A stretch of 64,000 nt of DNA. It comes from an uncultured Eubacteriales bacterium. GTDB taxonomy: Bacteria; Bacillota; Clostridia; Oscillospirales; CAG-382. Location: assembly GCA_934444645.1 (NCBI GenBank), contig CAKSCV010000006.1:72079-136078 (forward strand), in the 5' to 3' direction. Position numbers and translations under genes: made by a program. Under the pieces are notes generated by a model. It had not been told where the DNA came from. It did no database searches and worked only from the letters and a program-made list of their open reading frames with translations. Positions 42,938-49,246 of this stretch are shown in pieces; position 1 is the stretch's first letter, and the number at the start of each line of letters is the position of its first letter.

Positions 42938-43171
42938 TGTGCGCAGTTGTTGTTTGGGTGCGCTGATTTAAGGTTTGCGTAACCTCGGAGCTCCTTTAAA
43001 AAGGTTTAAATTGTTGCAGTGCGAAGCTGCGGCTGTGGTGTGCTAATTCGAGGTTTGCAGAACCTCGGAGCTTCCCAGAAAGGGAAACGGTTTTATTCTT
43101 TTCGCGTGTACGAAAAGAACCAAAAGTACACCAGAGGTTTGCGAACCTCTGGACTCCGGGGACGATTCAAA
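42938..43171. repeat. Long inverted repeat, left copy
   Basis: About 230 bp that recur in reverse complement at 43867-44100 with high identity, best in the inner 120 bp. It contains short palindromes such as CCAGAGGTTTGCGAACCTCTGG and GAGGTTTGCAGAACCTC. No gene is seen in it. Confidence 0.85.
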
Positions 43172-43866
43172 GCTCTGTCGGAAAAGATTTTGTAAAGCTT
43201 TCCGGCGGCTCATGCCGAAACCGGTTTTGTCCGAAAAACGCCGGCGTAAAGGCTTTGAATCGGTGCGAAAGGGTTACCGTAGTGCAGACGCAAGACCGAT
43301 GTTTTTCGAAAAACAGTTGTTTTACAGCAAGCTCACAGCAGGTTTTCGCGGATAAAATTTGTGACTGCTCGTTAGCTTTGTTGCGGTGGGAAATTGAGTT
43401 TTGCTGTGTTGATAAAAAACTTTTCTTTTTCGGTTTGCTTTGCATGAGCCGAAAAAACGCCTTTTTCGCGAATCAAGAAAATTTCATTAGCAGAAAGCTT
43501 TACGAACTTCACTCAAAGCCGTTTTTTACGCACAAAAAACTTCTTTTGCACGTGCCTTTCTTCGCTGTCCGCAAAAATTTCCATTTTCACAAACCAAAAG
43601 CCCTTCATTTGCACACCCCTTTCCTTTTTTCCATCCAAAACACCCCTTTTCCACCCTCCACCTCCCATTCGCACCACCCTTAACCTACTGTTTGCAAAGA
43701 ATGCGGCTGTTCTTTTGCTCTTCGCTCTAATTTTGTGCTGTAAAGCCGGAGCGTCGCACCGATTCAAATCATTGCCGGCGATACCCGGCGAAGTTGCAGC
43801 TTTTCGCAAAACCGGTTACTTGATGAATGCCGGTCATTTCAGAAAAAATCACGTATCGACCGGCGA
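43172..43866. other. Gene-poor interval between the long inverted repeats
   Basis: This 695-bp stretch holds no convincing gene. The longest frame (43255-43683, + strand) lacks a ribosome binding site and encodes a Phe/His/Lys-biased sequence unlike a folded protein. The two ends also show weaker, partly complementary sequence continuing the inverted repeats. It may be a decayed or non-autonomous element. Confidence 0.6.
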
Positions 43867-44100
43867 TTTGAATCGTCCCCGGAGTCCAGAGGTTCGCAAA
43901 CCTCTGGTGTACTTTTGGTTCTTTTCGTACACGCGAAAAGAATAAAACCGTTTCCCTTCCGGGAAAGCTCCGAGGTTCTGCAAACCTCGAATCAGCGCAC
44001 CGCAGCCGCAGCTTCGCACTGCAACAATTAAAACCTTTCAGAGAGCTTCGATGTTCCGCAAACCTCGAATCAGCGCACAAAAACAACAACCTCACACAAT
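43867..44100. repeat. Long inverted repeat, right copy
   Basis: Reverse complement of 42938-43171. The aligned blocks include CCGGAGTCCAGAGGTT, the palindrome CTTTTCGTACACGCGAAAAG and GCGAAGCTGCGGCTG (as read on the - strand). Confidence 0.85.
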
Positions 44101-44131
44101 CCCATTAAATCCTCCGCCGCCCTCGGCGGTA

Positions 44132-44168
44132 TATACAAAAGGAGCTGCCGCAACAGCTCCTTTTGTAT
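44132..44168 (-). terminator. Terminator of the dehydroquinase-like gene
   Basis: A 15-bp stem (44133-44147 with 44154-44168) around CCGCAA; the right arm touches the stop codon. T-rich in the 3' arm on both strands. Confidence 0.8.
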
Positions 44169-44929
44169 CACCACGGCAGGTCTTCATATCCTGCAAGCGT
44201 CATCGCCGTTTTGACGTCCTGTAAGGTCGGTTGACTCTCCCATTCCTTTTTCTGAATGGCGGCAAGATACATACACACGCCAAACATCGGCCCGTAAATC
44301 CGGTGGATACGGCAATGCGAGCCGTTGCACAGAAGCAGAAACGGAATGGGCAGCGTGCGCTTTAATTCCGCAATCAGTTCCAAATTTTGCTGCAATTCCT
44401 CTTCGCTGTTGGCTGTGGTAACAATTTTGGAAATATCCGCACCGCGTTCGGCAGCGGCATTGGCAATTTTTTTGACCTCCTCTTTCGGCACAAAACGTCC
44501 GAAAACGTGCGTGGACATAAGCACCTCCGCCCCTTTTGCGTGTGCCGACCGGATAAAGGCTTTCTGCTTTCCGACAGCTGTCGGATCCTCGGTGTATTCG
44601 CCTTCGCGCGGATCAAACATATCACACCGCAAATCAAGAAGCACCTTCCCGCAGTCCGCCGCAGCAAGCAGCGCTTCGGCAAGTGCTTCATCATCGGCAT
44701 TCGGATCTCCGCCGCGATAGTTGGTCAAATAGCAGGGCGTTCCGTCCATGGCCTCCAGAAGGCTTTTAACAACCGGCAAGGTACGGTATTCCGGCTTCAA
44801 ATAATCGATCTGCATTCCAAAGGTATCCGTGCCGACAGAACGGATCTGCCCGATTTCGGCAAGAATCGCTTCGGGCGTATCGCCTTTTAACATAGTCGTA
44901 ACAGTCGGACGGTTTTTCAAAAGAAACAT
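44168..44929 (-). CDS. Type I 3-dehydroquinate dehydratase-like TIM-barrel protein
   Basis: A 253-residue protein from ATG 44929 (M-F-L-L-K-N), with AAAAGGAG 8 bases upstream; the earlier ATG at 44953 overlaps that site. It resembles type I dehydroquinase (AroD): Y-R-G-G-D (Arg72), D-L-R-C-D-M-F near 99-105, His141 in S-T-H-V-F, Lys168 in I-S-K-I-V and Arg210, nearly the positions of the Schiff-base Lys170, His143 and Arg213 of classic enzymes. The first acidic site is changed (Q-I-D instead of E-x-R-x-D). No other shikimate gene is nearby. It may be a true dehydratase or a relative acting on another substrate by Schiff-base chemistry; I would not assign aroD firmly. Confidence 0.75.
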   Translation of the reverse strand: MFLLKNRPTVTTMLKGDTPEAILAEIGQIRSVGTDTFGMQIDYLKPEYRTLPVVKSLLEAMDGTPCYLTNYRGGDPNADDEALAEALLAAADCGKVLLDLRCDMFDPREGEYTEDPTAVGKQKAFIRSAHAKGAEVLMSTHVFGRFVPKEEVKKIANAAAERGADISKIVTTANSEEELQQNLELIAELKRTLPIPFLLLCNGSHCRIHRIYGPMFGVCMYLAAIQKKEWESQPTLQDVKTAMTLAGYEDLPW

Positions 44930-45044
44930 GGCAAAAACTCCTTTTTTCGGCACAGTCGTTCATTTGCTTTCATTGTAGCACATGAAAGCCGCCCTGACAA
45001 GCCACTTTTCTCCAAAACAAGAACACTTTTATCGTGTTTTTTGA

Positions 45045-45082
45045 CAAAAAACAGCACCGGAAGCAGCCTTCGCCTCCGGTGC
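45045..45082 (-). terminator. Terminator of the small membrane protein gene
   Basis: An 11-bp near-perfect stem (GCACCGG core) with a T run on the - strand, 17 bp after the stop. Confidence 0.85.
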
Positions 45083-45098
45083 CGTTTTTGTCAAACGC

Positions 45099-45386
45099 TT
45101 ATTCTTCGGAAATCTCGACGTCGATATCCTTTTCGGCGTCGCTTTCGTCCTCGTCCATGGCACTTAGCGCCTCCTCAACGGATTTTTCCGTTTCGCCGGA
45201 AGGCGTGCTGTCGTGTTCGTTTTCTATGGATAAATCGATATCGTTTTTGGCGTTTTCTTCGTCTAACGTGTCGTCGATCCCTTCGATAGAAAGCGAAATT
45301 TTCAGCTTGTTGAGCATTATGGCAACCGCGCCGACAATGGCGGCTGTCGTTACAAAAGCGCCGATTAAATAAATGATTTTTTTCAT
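45099..45386 (-). CDS. Small membrane protein with acidic tail, unknown function
   Basis: A 95-residue protein with one N-terminal membrane helix (about 5-25, M-K-K-I-I-Y-L-I-G) and a very acidic, Ser/Glu/Asp-rich tail of about 65 residues predicted disordered. GGAGGA precedes the ATG. It could be a membrane-tethered acidic peptide or an uncleaved signal-anchor protein; which side the tail faces is not certain. It has its own terminator and faces an extended -10 promoter at 45441, and so stands alone. No family is recognised. Confidence 0.75.
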   Translation of the reverse strand: MKKIIYLIGAFVTTAAIVGAVAIMLNKLKISLSIEGIDDTLDEENAKNDIDLSIENEHDSTPSGETEKSVEEALSAMDEDESDAEKDIDVEISEE

Positions 45387-45438
45387 GTGCGATTCCTCCT
45401 GTCATTGTTTCATGCCGACCTGTGCCGACATCTCATGT

Positions 45439-45521
45439 ATAGTATATCACATTCTCCGAAATAATGTTTGAAAAAATATTAATTTTTTCAGAGGATTCTT
45501 AATATTTGCGTGATATACTAT
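45439..45521. promoter_or_regulatory. Divergent extended -10 promoters in a 12-bp inverted repeat
   Basis: ATAGTATATCAC (45439-45450) and its exact complement GTGATATACTAT (45510-45521) mirror each other across 59 bp. Each contains TGATATACT, an extended -10 box (TG-n-TATACT), pointing outward: leftward to the small membrane protein and rightward to tmcAL. No good -35 boxes are seen, which fits extended -10 promoters. Confidence 0.6.
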
Positions 45522-45590
45522 GATAGAATAATGCTATATAGCCGTCAAAGCTGCCCAAACGGCAAAATTTCCGCAAAGGAGGCGTGTGCC

Positions 45591-46757
45591 ATCGCCCTCT
45601 CAGCCAAAGCGTGCGGTGTGGTTTGCGAGTATAATCCGTTCCACAACGGCCACGCCTATCAGTTAAGACAAATCCGTGAAGCATTACACACACCGGTCGT
45701 ATGTGCCATGAGCGGCACCTTTGTCCAACGCGCCGAGCCTGCGTGTATGCCCAAAGCGGCGCGTGCCGCCTGCGCGGCAAAGCACGGAGCGTCCTTGGTG
45801 CTGGAGCTGCCGTTTCCGTACAGCTGCTTCACCGCGGAAAAATTCGCCGAAGCCGGTGTGCGCCTGTTAAACCAAAGCGGCCTTTGTTCCCACCTTGCCT
45901 TTGGCTCGGAATGCGCCGACAGCGGCCTTTTAAGCGCGCTTGCCGAAGCTCTGTGTGACAAGACACTGCTAAAAAGTATACAGGTATACCAAAAAGAACA
46001 TCCGGAGCTTACCTATATCCGTGCGCGCAGCGCCGTGCTTCGAACGCATTTCGGAGAAGCAGCAGCCCGGTGCGAAAATCCAAACGACATTTTGGGAATC
46101 GAATATATCAAGGCCATCCGCCGCTGCGGTGCGGCATTGATTCCGATCGCCCTTGCACGGTCGGTCGGCAGAAACGACGTACCGAACGGCGTGTTCGCCT
46201 CCTCTTCGCTCGTACGCCGCTTGGCGGCAGAGGGCGATTTAGAACGCGCCGAAGCCTTTCTGCCGGACAATACGGCACACGGCTGCTTAAAAAACTATCG
46301 GCCGGAGATTTTTCGAAAAGCCGTCTATTTGCTGCTTCTTTCCAAAACCAAGGCTCAGCTTTCCGCATGCTGCGAATACAGCGGCGGTCTCGAAAACGCC
46401 GTATACCGTGCCGTTCATGCGTCACACAGCTATGAAGAGGCTTTCGATGCCTTAAAATGCAAGACTCTCACCGATGCCAAAATCCGCCGTTTATTCTTGT
46501 TCGGAGCCTTCGGTATCACAAAAGAGCAGGCCGAAGCGCCGCTTGCCTACGCCAGCATTCTTGCCTGTGCGGAGGATGAAGCCGCATCCGAGCTTTTACG
46601 CGCGGCACGCAAAAGCAGCAAGCTTCCGCTTGCCCGACGCGTCGGCACCATTCGCAAAAACAAAAATGCCGCCGCGCAATATGCTGCCGACGCTCTTGCC
46701 GAACAGCTTTTATATGCCGGCGGCTGGCCGATCACCGCAATACAAAACAACCTGTAA
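45591..46757 (+). CDS. tmcAL: tRNA(Met) cytidine acetate ligase TmcAL
   Basis: A nucleotidyltransferase-like protein of the TmcAL (YlbM, DUF795) family, about 388 residues. The ATP-binding H-x-G-H motif is F-H-N-G-H in G-V-V-C-E-Y-N-P-F-H-N-G-H, and S-G-x-F-V-Q-R-A-E-P and N-D-I-L-G-I-E-Y follow as in the family. TmcAL uses ATP and acetate to form N4-acetylcytidine at the wobble position of elongator tRNA-Met. The start is unusual: the family N-terminus fits codon ATC 45591, which lies 8 bases after a perfect AAAGGAGG; no ATG, GTG or TTG in frame has a similar site. An upstream ATG at 45531 would add 20 atypical residues without a ribosome binding site. The 146-residue gene follows after 12 bp. 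Confidence 0.9.
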   Translation: MALSAKACGVVCEYNPFHNGHAYQLRQIREALHTPVVCAMSGTFVQRAEPACMPKAARAACAAKHGASLVLELPFPYSCFTAEKFAEAGVRLLNQSGLCSHLAFGSECADSGLLSALAEALCDKTLLKSIQVYQKEHPELTYIRARSAVLRTHFGEAAARCENPNDILGIEYIKAIRRCGAALIPIALARSVGRNDVPNGVFASSSLVRRLAAEGDLERAEAFLPDNTAHGCLKNYRPEIFRKAVYLLLLSKTKAQLSACCEYSGGLENAVYRAVHASHSYEEAFDALKCKTLTDAKIRRLFLFGAFGITKEQAEAPLAYASILACAEDEAASELLRAARKSSKLPLARRVGTIRKNKNAAAQYAADALAEQLLYAGGWPITAIQNNL

Positions 46758-46769
46758 AGGAGCCTTGCC

Positions 46770-47210
46770 TTGCAATACTATCACAGCTACTTAAACGCCA
46801 AGCACGGCAAAAACGACCGCGACGCTTCCTGCGCTTTTTGCTTAAACCGCATCGTCCGCGCCTGTGCCAAACACGCCTCCGCCCTGCACTATCCGAACGC
46901 GCTCATCTATCACGACTGCGAAACGACGCTCTACACCGATGAAGCACCCGAATCGGCAGCCTTGCGGACCTCGGAGGCGCTCGACAGCTTCTGCGCCGAA
47001 AACAGCACGCTTGATGCCTTTCTCGAAGCACTGCCCGACGGCGAAACCGCCCGATTTTATCTGAAAGATGCCGATGGGAACACGCTTTCCGAGGTGACGT
47101 ACCCACTCTTCCGGGGCACACCCGACTGTGTCGTCGGCGAAGAAGCCGACGCGGAAGCGTTAGAGCGTTTCATCGAAGACGTATTCCGAACGGTCGACGG
47201 TCTGCGATAA
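46770..47210 (+). CDS. Uncharacterised 146-residue protein
   Basis: It starts at TTG 46770 with AAAGGAG 7 bases upstream. The N-terminus (M-Q-Y-Y-H-S-Y-L-N-A-K-H-G-K-N-D) is followed by C-A-F-C and a Cys/His-containing stretch (C-A-K-H, H-D-C-E) that could bind a metal, then an acidic alpha/beta region. No transmembrane segment or signal is seen. It is 12 bp after tmcAL and so probably shares its message. I do not recognise the family; C-A-F-C may be structural. Confidence 0.65.
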   Translation: MQYYHSYLNAKHGKNDRDASCAFCLNRIVRACAKHASALHYPNALIYHDCETTLYTDEAPESAALRTSEALDSFCAENSTLDAFLEALPDGETARFYLKDADGNTLSEVTYPLFRGTPDCVVGEEADAEALERFIEDVFRTVDGLR

Positions 47211-47244
47211 ACACGCAAAAGGCCGCGGTTGCCGAAAATCGGAA

Positions 47245-47273
47245 TTGACAAATGCCGCAAAATGCGGTATAAT
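47245..47273 (+). promoter_or_regulatory. Consensus promoter of ruvC with palindromic spacer
   Basis: TTGACA (47245-47250), a 17-bp spacer and TATAAT (47268-47273). The spacer contains CCGCA-AAA-TGCGG, a small inverted repeat in the position of a repressor site. Confidence 0.85.
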
Positions 47274-47314
47274 AGAGTATTCAGTCAACGCGGTCGAAAA
47301 AAGGAGTTTTTCAC

Positions 47315-47806
47315 GTGATCATTATGGGGATCGACCCCGGTCTTGCCACGGTCGGCTTTGGATTTATCGATGCCTTTCGCGGCAGGCATACGGCGCTCGA
47401 ATTCGGCGCGGTTCTCACGCCTGCCGGCACCAAAACCGAAACACGGCTTGCGGAAATATACGAAAATATCGACGAGCTTATCAAGGGGACGCATCCGGAC
47501 GCGGTTTCCATTGAAAAGCTGTACTTCAACACCAACGAAAAAACCGCCGTCAACGTCTGTCAGGCGCGCGGTGTGATTCTCCTTGCCTGTGCCAAGAACG
47601 GCATTCCGATCTTCGAATACACGCCCTTGCAGATCAAGCAAGCCGTGGTCGGCAACGGCCGTGCCGATAAAAAGCAGGTCATGTATATGGTCACGCGGCT
47701 GTTGAATCTGAAAAAAGAGCCGCATCCCGACGATACGGCGGATGCCCTTGCGGCGGCCTTATGCCATTCGTTCAGTGCCGATTCGGCTCTGTTCGGTTTG
47801 ACGTAG
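47315..47806 (+). CDS. ruvC: Holliday junction endonuclease RuvC
   Basis: A 163-residue protein, the usual RuvC size. Catalytic acids are visible: Asp7 in M-G-I-D-P-G, a Glu in S-I-E-K-L-Y-F near residue 66, and Asp residues in P-D-D-T-A-D-A near 140. RuvC cuts four-way DNA junctions made during recombination, normally with RuvAB. GTG start at 47315 with AAAAGGAG upstream. ruvA and ruvB are not next to it, unlike many Firmicutes and Proteobacteria operons. The strong promoter with a palindromic spacer suggests separate control. Confidence 0.95.
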   Translation: MIIMGIDPGLATVGFGFIDAFRGRHTALEFGAVLTPAGTKTETRLAEIYENIDELIKGTHPDAVSIEKLYFNTNEKTAVNVCQARGVILLACAKNGIPIFEYTPLQIKQAVVGNGRADKKQVMYMVTRLLNLKKEPHPDDTADALAAALCHSFSADSALFGLT

Positions 47807-47836
47807 CGTCTTTATCCAATCTTTATCATGCTTATC

Positions 47837-47873
47837 AAACGCCTGCGGAAAAGGCTGTTCCGACCGGCGTTTT
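47837..47873 (+). terminator. Weak hairpin terminator after ruvC
   Basis: AAACGCC-N2-CGGAA pairs with TTCCG-N2-CGGCGTTT, with only a short T run. Partial readthrough to darA is likely. Confidence 0.45.
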
Positions 47874-47910
47874 AAGGTAAATCCATCTCAATCTTAAAGG
47901 AGGAATCCGT

Positions 47911-48240
47911 ATGAAACTGATTTTTGCCATCGTTCACAACGACGACGCACCGATCGTCACATCCGAGTTAAACAAAGCCGGTTTTCATTCCACCAAAATC
48001 GCCTCGACCGGCGGCTTTCTCTCGTCCGGCAACACCACCTTCATCACCGGTGTGGACGACGATAAAGTGCAAAGCGTGGTCGATCTGATCTCCGCACACA
48101 GCAAACGCCATTCGCAGTATGTGCCGACCACCGTCTATCCGTCGCTCGGCATGGGTGCCGATGCAGCCGGAACGGCTAAAGTGCAGACCGGCGGTGCAAC
48201 CATTTTCGTACTGAACGTTGAATCGTTCTATCAGGTGTAA
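47911..48240 (+). CDS. darA: Cyclic di-AMP receptor DarA (PII-like)
   Basis: A 109-residue PII-like protein of the DarA/PstA/YaaQ family. Hallmarks: K-L-I-F-A-I-V at the start, the T-K-I-A-S-T-G-G-F-L-x-x-G-N-T-T-F core (about 26-43) and G-G-A-T-I-F-V-L-N-V-E near the end, which line the c-di-AMP site in B. subtilis, S. aureus and Listeria homologs. It is a trimeric signal receptor with partners still poorly known. It lies directly before holB and yaaT, the same order as yaaQ-holB-yaaT in Bacillus. AAAGGAGG precedes the ATG. Confidence 0.95.
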   Translation: MKLIFAIVHNDDAPIVTSELNKAGFHSTKIASTGGFLSSGNTTFITGVDDDKVQSVVDLISAHSKRHSQYVPTTVYPSLGMGADAAGTAKVQTGGATIFVLNVESFYQV

Positions 48241-48246
48241 CACGCC

Positions 48247-49197
48247 TTGACAGCCGAACATACAACCATAAAACTTGCGGATATTGCCGGGTTTGACGCA
48301 AAAAAGCCGCTGCACGCCTATTTGATTTTGTCGCCGATCTTACGCGATGCGCGCGACTGCACGCAGTTTTTGTGCGAAACACTGCTGTGTGAAGAGCCGC
48401 TTGCTGACGGCAGCCCATGCGGCCGGTGTCGGGCGTGCATCAAAGTGCTTGCCGGGACGCATCCGGATATTTCGATCCTCGGCAGAAGCGAAGTGAAGGT
48501 GGCCGATGTACGCAATATGCGCGACAGCGTCTATCTCTCGCCCCATGAATCTGACCGCCGCGTCCTTGTGCTTGAGAGCGTGGACAAATTTAACGATGCC
48601 TGCCTAAACGCACTGCTAAAGATTCTCGAAGAGCCGCCCGAGGGCCGGTTCTTTCTCCTGACAGCCTCCGTCAAAAGCGCCGTTCTGCCGACCATTCTGT
48701 CGCGCGTCTGCGTGTTAGCTCCCGCACGTAAGGCCTTGTATGCGGATTTAAGCACGCAATTTCCGGACGCCTCACCGGAGCAGCGTGCCTGTATGCAGCT
48801 GTATTTGGAAACCTATGAAGACACCGATATCAACGCATTGGAGCCGGAAAAGCTTGAAAAGGCGTTTGAGCTTGCCTATGGCTTTTTCACCGGCGAGCAG
48901 CCGCTTTTTGTGCCGCAGCTATCCAAAAAGCGGGAGGAGTTAGCGGTCGTTTTCCGCGTCTTTATGCTCATCTCCGGCGATATCTGCGCCTATAAATCGT
49001 CGATGGGACGCCTGCGGAAGGAGCGCATCGAAAACGCAGCTTACGGCAGCTTGCGCGAAAAATTCCGCAAGGTGTGCGCACGCCTGTCGGTCAAACGTGC
49101 CCTCGGCTATTACGATTTGTTCGAAAAGGCCTATCTTATGACAGAAGATTATGCCAATTCCAATGCACTGAAAGCGTATCTTACGCAAAACCTGTAA
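48247..49197 (+). CDS. holB: DNA polymerase III delta prime subunit
   Basis: A 316-residue clamp-loader subunit starting at TTG 48247, 6 bp after darA. A zinc module C-E-T-L-L-C plus C-G-R-C-R-A-C (about 43-65) and the sensor-type S-R-V-C stretch near 155 identify delta prime; the Walker A site is absent, as in delta prime proteins. L-K-I-L-E-E-P-P near 122-129 is the family signature. It takes part in loading the sliding clamp at replication. The weak AGGTG upstream and TTG start suggest translational coupling to darA. Confidence 0.9.
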   Translation: MTAEHTTIKLADIAGFDAKKPLHAYLILSPILRDARDCTQFLCETLLCEEPLADGSPCGRCRACIKVLAGTHPDISILGRSEVKVADVRNMRDSVYLSPHESDRRVLVLESVDKFNDACLNALLKILEEPPEGRFFLLTASVKSAVLPTILSRVCVLAPARKALYADLSTQFPDASPEQRACMQLYLETYEDTDINALEPEKLEKAFELAYGFFTGEQPLFVPQLSKKREELAVVFRVFMLISGDICAYKSSMGRLRKERIENAAYGSLREKFRKVCARLSVKRALGYYDLFEKAYLMTEDYANSNALKAYLTQNL

Positions 49198-49246
49198 GAA
49201 ACTGCCGGAACCAGAAAAACCGGAAAGGATTTTAGAATACGATACT

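Noticed and set aside
43255..43683. 142-residue + strand frame between the long inverted repeats
   Set aside because: No ribosome binding site, strongly biased Phe/His/Lys composition and overlap with weak repeat sequence.
42960..44080. Insertion sequence or CRISPR array
   Set aside because: No transposase, no regular direct repeats with spacers; only one inverted pair with palindromes.
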